A stretch of 29,191 bases of DNA from CAYNYI01 sp964401455 (GTDB taxonomy: Bacteria; Fibrobacterota; OXYB2-FULL-49-7; CAYNYI01). The position numbers and the translations under genes were made by a program. Of this stretch, positions 15,567 through 23,238 are shown one piece after another. The stretch's first letter is position 1; each line of letters begins with the position of its first letter. Location of the stretch: positions 1-29,191 of the forward strand of contig CAYNYI010000028.1 in assembly GCA_964401455.1 (NCBI GenBank). Reading direction: 5' to 3'. Under the pieces are notes generated by a model. It did no database searches and was not told the origin of the DNA. It saw only the letters and a list, made by a program, of their open reading frames with translations.

Positions 15567-16013
15567 TTGAATATCCTCGTTTACGGATACGGCAACCCGG
15601 CGCGTCAGGATGACGCGCTGGGTGTGCTTTTAGCGGAGCGGCTTCAGGGTGAATTCGGTGATGAAGTTGAACTCGATTCTAATTATCAGCTTAACGCTGA
15701 GGATTCTCTGTTAATATCAGAGAAAGACTACTCTGTTTTTGTTGATGCTTCGGAGGACGCCGAGGCGGAGCCGTTCAGGTTTAAAAAACTAAGCCCCGCA
15801 GCGGAGATCGGATTCTCGACTCATGCTATGGACCCCTCAAGCATTCTCGGGCTTTGCCACGAATTATACGCTAAAAAGCCCGATGTATATCTTTTGGAAA
15901 TAAAAGGATACGAGTGGGGTTTCAAAGAAGGCCTGAGCGTGAAAGCCGCGGCTAACCTTGAAAAAGCGACTGCTTTTCTTAAAGAAAAGATTACAGAGCA
16001 AATCTCCGGCTGA
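15567..16013 (+). CDS. hoxW: Hydrogenase maturation endopeptidase HoxW
   Basis: This 148-residue HycI/HoxW-type aspartic endopeptidase trims the C-terminal tail of HoxH. The family start GYGNPARQDDALG gives the nickel-sensing Asp16; Asp60 (VFVDA) and His86 (FSTHAMDPSS) are the other expected contacts. The start is TTG at 15567, six nt after the hoxH stop and with only a weak AGAAAG upstream, so translation is probably coupled. No ATG fits, because the conserved fold begins at residue 2. Position right after hoxH supports substrate specificity. Confidence 0.93.
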   Translation: MNILVYGYGNPARQDDALGVLLAERLQGEFGDEVELDSNYQLNAEDSLLISEKDYSVFVDASEDAEAEPFRFKKLSPAAEIGFSTHAMDPSSILGLCHELYAKKPDVYLLEIKGYEWGFKEGLSVKAAANLEKATAFLKEKITEQISG

Positions 16014-16021
16014 ATAATCTG

Positions 16022-16405
16022 ATGAAAAATTTCCCACTGCCTGTTATAGACCGTATCGTTAAGTATCTACGTATATACCGCGAACTTGAAATGGCCGGAA
16101 TCCGTTTTGTTTTTTCCCCGCAGCTTGCAGACTTTGCGGGGACGACCCCCAGTAATGTCCGGAAGGATATTTCCCTGCTCGGTAAACTGGGAAAGACCGG
16201 CCGGGGCTACAGGGTCACCGAAATGATAGCGAGGTTCCGTTCTCTTCTTAATACCACGGAAATTCAGGATACAATTCTTGTCGGGATGGGCAATATAGGA
16301 AAAGCCCTCATAAATTATAACGCCAGTTTTGTTAAGCGGGATTTCTGTATAAAGGTCTGCTTTGATGTTGATGAAAAAAAGACAGGGAAAGAATACAATT
16401 CTTAG
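16022..16405 (+). CDS. rex: Truncated redox-sensing repressor Rex
   Basis: This 127-residue protein has a complete Rex winged-helix DNA-binding domain (residues 1-75; FSPQLADFAG, NVRKDISLLGKLGKTGRGY). It then has only the start of the Rossmann fold, with the nucleotide loop VGMGNIGKAL (87-96). Normal Rex is about 210 residues; the rest of the NADH-binding domain and the C-terminal swapped helix needed for dimers are missing. The reading frame ends in TAG at 16403-16405, overlapping the stop of the convergent oxidoreductase gene, and I see no continuation in other frames. It is the last gene of the hox operon, 8 nt after hoxW. It may be a relic or a shortened regulator; the perfect Rex site upstream of hoxF argues some Rex is still active in the cell. 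Confidence 0.85.
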   Translation: MKNFPLPVIDRIVKYLRIYRELEMAGIRFVFSPQLADFAGTTPSNVRKDISLLGKLGKTGRGYRVTEMIARFRSLLNTTEIQDTILVGMGNIGKALINYNASFVKRDFCIKVCFDVDEKKTGKEYNS

Positions 16406-17388
16406 AAGCTGACCTTTTCTCCGTTATTATCTGCGCTGTCGCGTAGTTTAAGACAAATCTCTGTAATATACAGAGAGTCTTCGGGAGTCGGCAGATCCGA
16501 TGGCGATTTACCGGTCAGTTTGTCCAAAAAATCGGAAAATATACCGGAAATTTTTGGAATGGGCAGAGGACTTTGAATGCCTTCCTCGTTTATGAGTGAA
16601 GCGGTCTCGTCTTTTACCTCAATTACACCGCGTTCACAGCATATTCTTACCCTGTCGTCTCCGTGGGTCGGCGCCCCTGCCGGTCTCGCATAGTCGAGAT
16701 TCATTCCCGCAGGAATTCCTCCCTCCATAAGCATTGTTGCATGGGCCGACATTTCCAGGTCCCTGTGTCCATTGTTATACATATTTGTATGAACTGCGGA
16801 ACCCGAAATGAATTTCTTGCCCGAGAACCAGTAAATCCAGTCAACGGCGTGTGATCCGACCCAGGGGATTGTGCCGGAGTAGGTGGCCCGGTTTCTGTAA
16901 AATTCAGGCCGGGAATTCAACCGGTAGGATTTCTGGGCTGTTATCATGATAAGGCCGCCCAGGTCTTTTTGCCGGAGCGCCGCTCGGGCGCTCTGCATTC
17001 CGGGTGAATAGCGCAGTTCATGCATTGCGCAGAATAAAGGTCCGTCCTTTTTTATTTGTTTCCGCAGAATTTCCAGGTCTTCCAGAGAAGACGCTACCGG
17101 CTTTTCGCAATAGACATTAATTCCTCTTTCAAGAATATCCGCCGCTATTTTTCCGTTCAGGTCGAAGCGTGAATTAACTATGGCTGCATCGGGTTTCTCT
17201 GAATCAAGCATTTCCCGGTAATCGCTGTATGTGCGGGGTACCGGCAGAGATTTGTATTCTGAAAGGTTTGCCGGCTTTTCGTCCTTATGCCCCGGCGCGG
17301 CTGCGGTTATTGATACTCCTTCGCGCGCCGATGCCTGGCTGCATGCGTTCTGGTAATGGCCGGATGATCCTATTACGCATATTTTCAT
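16402..17388 (-). CDS. Gfo/Idh/MocA-family NAD(P)-dependent oxidoreductase
   Basis: This 328-residue protein has an N-terminal Rossmann fold (KICVIGSSGHY) and the family lysine motif CEKPVAS (residues 94-100, Lys96). The C-terminal alpha/beta domain contains a catalytic-site His/Asp pattern (VGSHAVDWIYWFSG). Members oxidise or epimerise sugars, inositols or related compounds; the substrate cannot be read here. The first glycine loop, GSSGHY, departs from the usual GxGxxG. GGAG lies 8 nt before the ATG. It is alone on the minus strand, convergent with rex and sharing 4 nt at the stops. It may have been brought next to rex by a deletion that removed the rex 3' half. Confidence 0.9.
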   Translation of the reverse strand: MKICVIGSSGHYQNACSQASAREGVSITAAAPGHKDEKPANLSEYKSLPVPRTYSDYREMLDSEKPDAAIVNSRFDLNGKIAADILERGINVYCEKPVASSLEDLEILRKQIKKDGPLFCAMHELRYSPGMQSARAALRQKDLGGLIMITAQKSYRLNSRPEFYRNRATYSGTIPWVGSHAVDWIYWFSGKKFISGSAVHTNMYNNGHRDLEMSAHATMLMEGGIPAGMNLDYARPAGAPTHGDDRVRICCERGVIEVKDETASLINEEGIQSPLPIPKISGIFSDFLDKLTGKSPSDLPTPEDSLYITEICLKLRDSADNNGEKVSF

Positions 17389-17468
17389 GGGGTTATCTCC
17401 TTTTCACTGCCTGCACTAAAAGTGCCAGGTGTGCGTGTTAGGTAATTCGAGGACACTTTTCCAAAAAC

Positions 17469-17496
17469 GCAAAAGGCGGAAGAATCCGCCTTTTGC
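17469..17496 (-). terminator. Intrinsic terminator after tRNA-His
   Basis: Perfect 12-bp arms GCAAAAGGCGGA and TCCGCCTTTTGC enclose a 4-nt loop. On the minus strand they are followed by GTTTTTGG. The hairpin begins 8 nt after the tRNA CCA end; it could also work weakly on the plus strand. Confidence 0.8.
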
Positions 17497-17504
17497 TTTA
17501 TAAA

Positions 17505-17581
17505 TGGGGCGACAGAAGGGACTTGAACCCTCAACGGCCGGAACCACAATCCGGTGCTCTGCCGATTGAACTACTGTCGCC
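17505..17581 (-). tRNA. tRNA-His (anticodon GTG)
   Basis: The 77-nt minus-strand sequence folds into a full cloverleaf. The anticodon stem CCGGA/TCCGG closes the loop TTGTGGT with anticodon GTG. The T arm GGGTTCAAGTCCC is standard. The extra 5' G opposite C73, an identity mark of tRNA-His, is encoded, and the CCA end is encoded (TGG at 17505-17507 on the plus strand). Confidence 0.97.
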
Positions 17582-17620
17582 GTAATTGCGGTTCTTTTTG
17601 CACGGACAAGAAAATAATAT

Positions 17621-17649
17621 TTTATCCGCACTCAGGCAAATAAAATCAA
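17621..17649 (-). promoter_or_regulatory. Possible promoter for tRNA-His
   Basis: On the minus strand, TTGATT (17644-17649) and GATAAA (17621-17626) have a 17-nt spacer, 39 nt before the tRNA. The -35 overlaps the stop codon of the sigma gene. The tRNA could also be read from that gene. Confidence 0.35.
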
Positions 17650-18503
17650 GGCTGATATGCCCTTAATTTAGAGCTGCGTGACTTGTGCTTGAGTCTTTTG
17701 ATGGCTTTTTCCTTGATTTGCCTGACTCTTTCGCGCGTTAGTCCGAATTTTCTGCCGATTTCCTCGAGGGTATGGGGAGTATCAACTCCTATACCGAAGT
17801 ACATCTTGATTATATCTGCTTCTTTTTCCGAGATTGAACTTAATGTCCTGTCGATTTCTTCGCTCATTGAGCTGTTATTGGTACTCTCATCGGGAGAAAC
17901 TGCAAGATGGTCTTTTATTATGTCCATAAGTTTGCTGTCTTCGCCGTTCTTTACGGGCGCGTCGAGGGACATATGGGTATTCCCGATTTTCATTGTTTCT
18001 TCGACTTCCTGCACTTTCAGATTCATCTCTGCAGCGATTTCCTTTATATTGGGAGTTCTTTTATGTTTCTGTTCAAGCCTGTCCGCTGCTTTTCCTATCT
18101 TATGGATTGTTCCTACCCTGTTAAGGGGAAGCTTTACTATTCTGGACTGTTCGGCCAGAGACTGAAGTATTCCCTGCCTGACCCACCATACCGCGTATGA
18201 AATGAACTTGAATTTTTTTGTTTCGTCGAAGCGTTTGGCAGCTCTGATCAGCCCGAGGTTGCCCTCGTTTATAAGGTCCGAAAGCGGAAGTCCCTGGTTC
18301 TGATAATTCCTTGCTACGCTTACCACGAACCTCAGGTTCGCGCTTACCAGTTTATGGAGTGCCTTACGGTCTCCTTTTCTTATCTTCACAGCGAGTTCCG
18401 CTTCCTCCTCAAGCGAAAGTGATCGCGTATGGCTTATTTCCTTCAGATAAATAAGAAGTGAACTCTCTTCCTTGACAAAAGCACCTCTTTCAGCAACTGC
18501 CAT
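17646..18503 (-). CDS. Sigma70-family factor of the FCB primary (short RpoD) type
   Basis: This 285-residue sigma factor matches the compact primary sigma of Bacteroidetes and relatives. Region 1.2 is at about residues 14-50. Region 2 is at 55-125 with NYQNQGLPLSDLINEGNLG and ISYAVWWVRQ. Region 3 contains SRIVKLPLNRVG and SLDAPV. Region 4 is at about 225-280, with LTRERVRQIKEKAIKRLKH. There is no region 1.1. In the FCB group this type is the housekeeping factor, so it probably shares promoters with, or outranks, the dnaG-linked factor at 2928-4145. It lies upstream of tRNA-His on the same strand. A GGGGG stretch precedes the ATG, and a possible -10 TATACT lies at 18530-18535, without a clear -35. 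Confidence 0.92.
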   Translation of the reverse strand: MAVAERGAFVKEESSLLIYLKEISHTRSLSLEEEAELAVKIRKGDRKALHKLVSANLRFVVSVARNYQNQGLPLSDLINEGNLGLIRAAKRFDETKKFKFISYAVWWVRQGILQSLAEQSRIVKLPLNRVGTIHKIGKAADRLEQKHKRTPNIKEIAAEMNLKVQEVEETMKIGNTHMSLDAPVKNGEDSKLMDIIKDHLAVSPDESTNNSSMSEEIDRTLSSISEKEADIIKMYFGIGVDTPHTLEEIGRKFGLTRERVRQIKEKAIKRLKHKSRSSKLRAYQP

Positions 18504-19030
18504 ATCAGCCCCCTTTTAATTAAATGTGCAGTATACAGAGATAATTTTCTTAATTTACGAATTAGATTTTTCGAAGATATCGGGAACGGTGTGTTTTGTG
18601 TTTTTATTAAACGCGGGTTTTTAATTATACCTTCGAATCGGCAAACAACGAAGCTGAGCCCCTTGATGAGTTTTGCCCGGATCCCGTAAAACTTTTTCAG
18701 TCTTTTTTTATCTTGCATTTAAGATTCTGTCAAGCCGAAAAGCCGGCCGAGACCGGGAGAATTTTCTATCAGGATTAAAGTCCGCCCCCATATAATCAAA
18801 TATAGATGATTTTACGGACTTTTTCAAGAGCTAACAGTAATTATTTTTATTTTTTTACAGTTTACAAATATTGAAAATATGATTGAAGACTATATTTAAG
18901 TGTTGATTTCTTGAAAAATGAATATCGGGTAAAAGTACCGTATGGTGTATTGAGGAGCAATCCGGGTACTTTATATACGGACCGGATCTTTTCCTAATTT
19001 ATTGAGAACGGTAAGGAAATAGATGAAATA
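18504..19030. other. Gene-free AT-rich stretch with an inverted repeat
   Basis: I see no convincing gene in these 527 bases; open frames lack protein character. The only structure noted is AAAGTCCG (18777-18784) paired with CGGACTTT (18815-18822) around a 30-nt gap, followed by TTTTC on the plus strand. There is also a CCGGAT-type hairpin near 18959-18990. An unknown small RNA cannot be excluded. Confidence 0.4.
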
Positions 19031-19936
19031 TTATTTGTTTTTCAACGCAGATATCTTCCGTCGCGATAGACCGGTGATTTCGGAAATATCTTTTATGGAA
19101 TAGCCTTTAGACAACATCTTCTGTGCGTCTTCGATTTTGCCTTCTTCAAGCCCCTGCTGGATGCCTTCTTTTCTTTCCTGTTCTCTTGCTTTTTTAAAAC
19201 TCTCTGTAAATATCGACATATTCTTCTCCGGCATAAATTTATCTATCTCATTGTAAATATATTCTGTTTCCAGTGTTTTTTCAAATAAATTGAGGATAAA
19301 ATCCGAGAAATTCTTCATTAATGAAGGTGATTCTTCTCTCATGATATCCCCGATAATCTGAAAATGTCTCTTGACTGTATCTGGTTCCGTATTCTCGGCA
19401 ATCATGCCTGCTGAAAGCGCTGACCTTATCTTTACGAGATTATCGGTTTTAAATTCATTGATGCATACAGGGTAATATTGAAGAGAAGGGATGTATTTAT
19501 CCGGGATATCTTTACGGATTAAATTCTGCAGTTGAACAGGGGCGTTCCATTTCTTATTGCCGCTGTAGATCAAGATAGGGAATATGCAGGGCAATTTTCC
19601 TTTTCTCGTTTTTCTGATTCTACTTCTATAATAATCATGAATATATTCCGACATTCGAAAAGCCATAAATTTATCGACGGATGACTGCATTTCTATCAGG
19701 ATATAAACGAGTACTTCGGAATCTTTCAATTTCACGGAATACATTATATCAGAATAGCGGCGCTTTTCAAGATGTGTTATATTCGTGGTGTTTACGAGTT
19801 TTATGGCTGATAAATCCAGGTCCTTCACAAAATCTTCATGAATGAATTGTGTCAATAGTTGTCTGAAGATATCGGGGCTCGAGAAGAATTTTTTATAACG
19901 CGTGTCGTGAGTATGAGGATCATTGTTACGCTTCAT
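19031..19936 (-). CDS. Rpn-family recombination-promoting nuclease (PD-(D/E)XK)
   Basis: This protein of about 301 residues resembles the Rpn/YhgA transposase-like nuclease family. It opens with HDTRYKKFFSSPDIFRQLL. The PD-(D/E)XK core follows, with Asp in YSDIMYSVK and ILIEMQSSVDKFMAFRM as the E-x-Q strand. The tail is EGIQQGLEEGKIEDAQKM plus a small HTH (IKDISEITGLSRRKISALK). Rpn proteins nick DNA and promote RecA-independent recombination; some are thought to act in defence or gene exchange. I start at ATG 19936, since a TTG at 19957 would lie upstream of the predicted RNA start. There is no Shine-Dalgarno, and the predicted mRNA start is only about 3 nt before the ATG, so it may be nearly leaderless. 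The family is multicopy in many genomes. Confidence 0.87.
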   Translation of the reverse strand: MKRNNDPHTHDTRYKKFFSSPDIFRQLLTQFIHEDFVKDLDLSAIKLVNTTNITHLEKRRYSDIMYSVKLKDSEVLVYILIEMQSSVDKFMAFRMSEYIHDYYRSRIRKTRKGKLPCIFPILIYSGNKKWNAPVQLQNLIRKDIPDKYIPSLQYYPVCINEFKTDNLVKIRSALSAGMIAENTEPDTVKRHFQIIGDIMREESPSLMKNFSDFILNLFEKTLETEYIYNEIDKFMPEKNMSIFTESFKKAREQERKEGIQQGLEEGKIEDAQKMLSKGYSIKDISEITGLSRRKISALKNK

Positions 19937-19940
19937 GATA

Positions 19941-19975
19941 TTGATATTATAATACAATACCGTTTATAATATCAA
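19941..19975. promoter_or_regulatory. Perfect inverted repeat forming a symmetric promoter before the Rpn gene
   Basis: TTGATATTATAA (19941-19952) and TTATAATATCAA (19964-19975) are exact 12-bp inverted copies with an 11-nt gap. Each arm supplies TTGATA and TATAAT with an 18-nt spacer, so both strands carry the same sigma70 promoter. It may also be an operator for a dimeric regulator. Confidence 0.6.
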
Positions 19976-20017
19976 ATGTAAAATGTTGTTAAATGTCGCC
20001 TTGCCCATAACAACCAT

Positions 20018-20045
20018 GAGGTCCCGCATCGTGGTGCGGGGCCTC
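20018..20045. repeat. Palindromic hairpin element
   Basis: Arms GAGGTCCCGCA and TGCGGGGCCTC (one G:T pair) enclose a 6-nt loop. There is no T run, so it is not a normal terminator. It looks like a REP-type intergenic palindrome between recJ and the Rpn gene. Confidence 0.6.
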
Positions 20046-20059
20046 TTGCCAATTCTGTC

Positions 20060-20083
20060 ACCATCGGGCTTTGACCCGATGGT
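20060..20083. repeat. Second palindromic hairpin element
   Basis: ACCATCGGG and CCCGATGGT pair perfectly over 9 bp with a 6-nt loop. It lies 14 nt after the first hairpin and also lacks a T run. The pair could be one repeat unit. Confidence 0.6.
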
Positions 20084-20167
20084 CCATTTACCAGAAATAC
20101 CCGGACGATTTTAAAAATGGATTCCAATGTCATGCACGGAAATGAGGATTGTTAAAACGGGGCGTCT

Positions 20168-21889
20168 CTACGGTCCCACCACCTCAAAAACCCGGGTATT
20201 GAACTGGACGGTTTTCGCACCCATATATTCATTAATGACAGGTGTAAAAGCGGATCGGACAACCGCGCCGTAGGCAAGCTCCTCAGCCCGTTCCGCAAGC
20301 CCGAAAGCCGTGCACTCGGCCGTGCCGCTATCGTCCTCAAGTATAAACTTGAGATGGTTCCGGTTTCTTCCCATAATAAATCGGTCTTTAAGCCTTCCCT
20401 CGCACACAAAAAGCGGCGGCGGGTTTTTTTCTCCTGTAGGCTCAAGCATCAGAAGTTCCTCAACGACATTTCTTGTTATATCCGCTATGCGGACATTCAT
20501 ATCGTAAATAACAAGAGGCACCATCTGTTCCGGTGTAAGTCTGGATTCGGTATAGCCGTAAAGGGCTTCTTTGAGCTTTTCATATTTTCCGGTCTTAATT
20601 TCAAAACCCGCAGCCTGCTTATGCCCGCCGAATTTAACAAAAAGGTCTGATGAATTCAGAAGGGCTTCGTGAATGTCGAAGCCGGGTATTGAACGGCAGG
20701 AAGCAGTCATGGTTTCTCCGTCATCCGAGAGAACAACTGCCGGTCTGTAGTACCTGGATGAGAGCCTGCCTGCTACAAGCCCGCAGATTCCCTTTTCCCA
20801 CTTTTTCCCCGCAAGTATAATAATCTTTTTCTCCGCCGCAGCCGGGTTGTCCTTAAGATATTTTTCCGCTTTTCTGTAATACTCCTGTTCAATAAAGCGC
20901 CGCTTTTTATTTATGCCCTCAAGTCTTGAGGCTATTTTCCGGATCCTTACCGGGTCTCTTGAAGTTAGAAGCTCGGTCGCCTCCGCCGGGTCACCTTCTA
21001 TGCGGCTAAGCGCGTTTATCCGCGGCCCAATCTGGAAACCGGCAGTGAAAACATCGAGTGAGTTGTTTGAATTGCCCGATATCTGCTGAAGTTCCGCTAC
21101 TCCAGGATTATAAAAGCCGCTGTCACGTTTTATAGAAAAGCCCGCTTTTGTTATAATGCGGTTTTCCCCGGTCATCGGCATCATGTCACATACCGTGCCG
21201 AGGGCGGCGAGTTGGATCAGTTCATTAAAAAATTTTGGATGAGAGCCGTATTTTTCGAGACAGAATGCGGAGGCCAGCTTAAAAGCGGTGCCGGCTCCTG
21301 AAAGGCCGTTGAAAGGATATCCGCAGTCTTCTATGTGCGGATCTATTATCGCAAGAGCTTTCGGAAGTTCGGCAGGAGGAAGGTGGTGGTCTGTAATAAT
21401 GAGGTCAATACCCTTATTTCCGGAGTATTCAGCGGTGCCGGCCTCGGATATTCCAAGGTCGGCGGTAATTATTAGGGAAGCGCCTGAGGCATGGGCCTCA
21501 TCAACAGCCCTCCGCGGGAAACCGTATCCTTCATCGGTTCGTGAAGGCTGGTATAGAATGATACCGTCTTCCTGCATTCCGCATTCAATAAGCGCTCTGT
21601 ATAAAATGGCGGCGGAAGTGCAGCCGTCAACATCATAATCTGTACAGAGCATGATCTTTTCTTTTTTGTCCAATGCCCGGAGTACCCTGGCCGAAGCCTT
21701 TTTCATATCCCGGAAGAGAAGCGGAGAATGCATCAATGAAATCCCGGGGGAGAAGAATAAAGAGGCCGCTTCTTGAGTATTTATCCCGCGGTTCGCGAGA
21801 ACCGTTGATGTTATTTCCGAGATACCGGGGATGGAATGGGTCTTGTCTTTGCAATTATCCTCACTTCTCGGCTGCCACCTGTATTTCAT
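20168..21889 (-). CDS. recJ: Single-stranded-DNA-specific exonuclease RecJ
   Basis: This 573-residue 5'-3' exonuclease acts in RecF-pathway recombination, mismatch repair and base-excision repair. The DHH-family metal ligands are present: CTDYDVDGCTS (Asp84, Asp86, Asp88), ADLGIS (Asp144) and TDHHLP (Asp167, His168, His169). The DHHA1 motif GGHKQAAGFE follows, then a C-terminal OB-like domain. Length is normal. Its ATG overlaps the rimO stop by one base (TAATG), so translation is coupled and both sit in one minus-strand operon. Confidence 0.96.
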   Translation of the reverse strand: MKYRWQPRSEDNCKDKTHSIPGISEITSTVLANRGINTQEAASLFFSPGISLMHSPLLFRDMKKASARVLRALDKKEKIMLCTDYDVDGCTSAAILYRALIECGMQEDGIILYQPSRTDEGYGFPRRAVDEAHASGASLIITADLGISEAGTAEYSGNKGIDLIITDHHLPPAELPKALAIIDPHIEDCGYPFNGLSGAGTAFKLASAFCLEKYGSHPKFFNELIQLAALGTVCDMMPMTGENRIITKAGFSIKRDSGFYNPGVAELQQISGNSNNSLDVFTAGFQIGPRINALSRIEGDPAEATELLTSRDPVRIRKIASRLEGINKKRRFIEQEYYRKAEKYLKDNPAAAEKKIIILAGKKWEKGICGLVAGRLSSRYYRPAVVLSDDGETMTASCRSIPGFDIHEALLNSSDLFVKFGGHKQAAGFEIKTGKYEKLKEALYGYTESRLTPEQMVPLVIYDMNVRIADITRNVVEELLMLEPTGEKNPPPLFVCEGRLKDRFIMGRNRNHLKFILEDDSGTAECTAFGLAERAEELAYGAVVRSAFTPVINEYMGAKTVQFNTRVFEVVGP

Positions 21890-23217
21890 TACTGTTTTCC
21901 TCCGATATCGGCGACAAGATCATATTCGGTGCAGTCCGTTACAGGCGCTTCTATGAGGTCTCCTGTTTTAAACTTTCTTTTTGTATTTTTAAGAAGCACA
22001 TATCCGTCCACTTCCGGAGCGTCTCTCTCTGTTCTCCCGTAATAATCATACCACGGGTCCGGCGATTCTCCGTCTATCAGGACTTTCACCTTTTTTCCGA
22101 CATTTTTTTTATTAGCTTCATAAGAAATTTCCCTCTGTATTTCCATTATTTCTGCGGCGCGTCTTTCCGCAGTTTTGGTTCCCGGTCTTTTTGCCATATC
22201 AAAAGCGGGAGTCCCCGCTTCGGGTGAATAGGTGAAAACACCAAGACGCTCAAATTTTGTTTCCTTCACAAAATCGAGAAGTTCTCTGTACTCGGCGCGC
22301 CCTTCGCCCGGCAGCCCGGTAATAAGTGAAGTCCTTAGAGCTATTTCTCCTTTTGACCGGATATAGTCGATTAGTTTTTCTATTTTCTTTCTGTTTGTTT
22401 TTCTGTTCATCGAACTGAGTATTTTGTCGGAAATATGCTGGAGCGGAAGGTCTATATATCCGCATATTCTTTTTTCTGAAGCCGCAAGGTCTATAATTTC
22501 ACGTGTGGTATGGGCCGGATGCATGTACATAAACCTCAATCTCGGAAAAGAAGTATGTTCGAGAAGTTTTTCAATAAGCTTCCGGAGGTTGCCCTGTCTT
22601 TTGCCGAATCCGTATCCGGCGGTATCCTGGCCGACAAGTATGAGCTCTTTGCAATTTTTGTTTTTATTCAGAAAAATGGATTCATTTATAATATCTGCCT
22701 CGGGTCTCTGGCTGTAGGGTCCCCGTATAGAGGGTATAGAGCAGTAGGAACATCTGTTCGAGCAGCCGTCTGATATTTTAATAAAAGCATATGAGGCTTT
22801 TTCCTGCGGAGCTCTGATTATCTTTTTTTTTCTGCGAAGCCCGCGGGATTCCAGAATTCCGGAGATTTCATCTTTGTTGTGAAGGCGTATAAAATGGCCC
22901 GCTTCAGGAATACCTTCTTTTAGTTCGGACAGATAGTTTACGGTAAGGCAGCCGCCCACTATAATAAGCGGAGCCGTGACTTCTTCTCTTACCGTGGAAG
23001 TCTCCGAAAGGATTTCATTTATCGACTCTTCTCTGGCGCTTTCTATAAACCCGCACGTATTTATGAAAACAAGGTCCGCATTCGATGACTTTTTAAGACC
23101 ATATTCCTCAAAAAGCGCGGCGGTCTTTTCGCCGTCCACGGCGTTTTTGTCGCATCCAAGCTGAACAATTCTGTATGTATGGATTTCTTTCATGCGGAGA
23201 ATATAATTCTTTTCCAT
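21889..23217 (-). CDS. rimO: Ribosomal protein S12 methylthiotransferase RimO
   Basis: This 442-residue radical-SAM enzyme adds a methylthio group to an aspartate of ribosomal protein S12. The N-terminal UPF0004 domain carries its second [4Fe-4S] ligands Cys22 (QLGCDKNAVD), Cys55 and Cys90. The radical-SAM triad is Cys152, Cys156 and Cys159 (GCSNRCSYCSIP). A C-terminal TRAM domain follows. LGCDKN and SPEAGTPA favour RimO over MiaB. The start is ATG 23217 with GGGGG before it; ATG at 23193 is also possible. It lies 21 nt after the histidine kinase gene and overlaps recJ by one base. Confidence 0.95.
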   Translation of the reverse strand: MEKNYILRMKEIHTYRIVQLGCDKNAVDGEKTAALFEEYGLKKSSNADLVFINTCGFIESAREESINEILSETSTVREEVTAPLIIVGGCLTVNYLSELKEGIPEAGHFIRLHNKDEISGILESRGLRRKKKIIRAPQEKASYAFIKISDGCSNRCSYCSIPSIRGPYSQRPEADIINESIFLNKNKNCKELILVGQDTAGYGFGKRQGNLRKLIEKLLEHTSFPRLRFMYMHPAHTTREIIDLAASEKRICGYIDLPLQHISDKILSSMNRKTNRKKIEKLIDYIRSKGEIALRTSLITGLPGEGRAEYRELLDFVKETKFERLGVFTYSPEAGTPAFDMAKRPGTKTAERRAAEIMEIQREISYEANKKNVGKKVKVLIDGESPDPWYDYYGRTERDAPEVDGYVLLKNTKRKFKTGDLIEAPVTDCTEYDLVADIGGKQ

Positions 23218-23238
23218 AGCCCCCGGCAGGAGGGAACC

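Noticed and set aside
18443..18718. Basic minus-strand frame upstream of the FCB-type sigma gene
   Set aside because: It overlaps the sigma start in another frame, has no RBS or recognisable domain, and is AT-driven Lys/Leu/Ile-rich.
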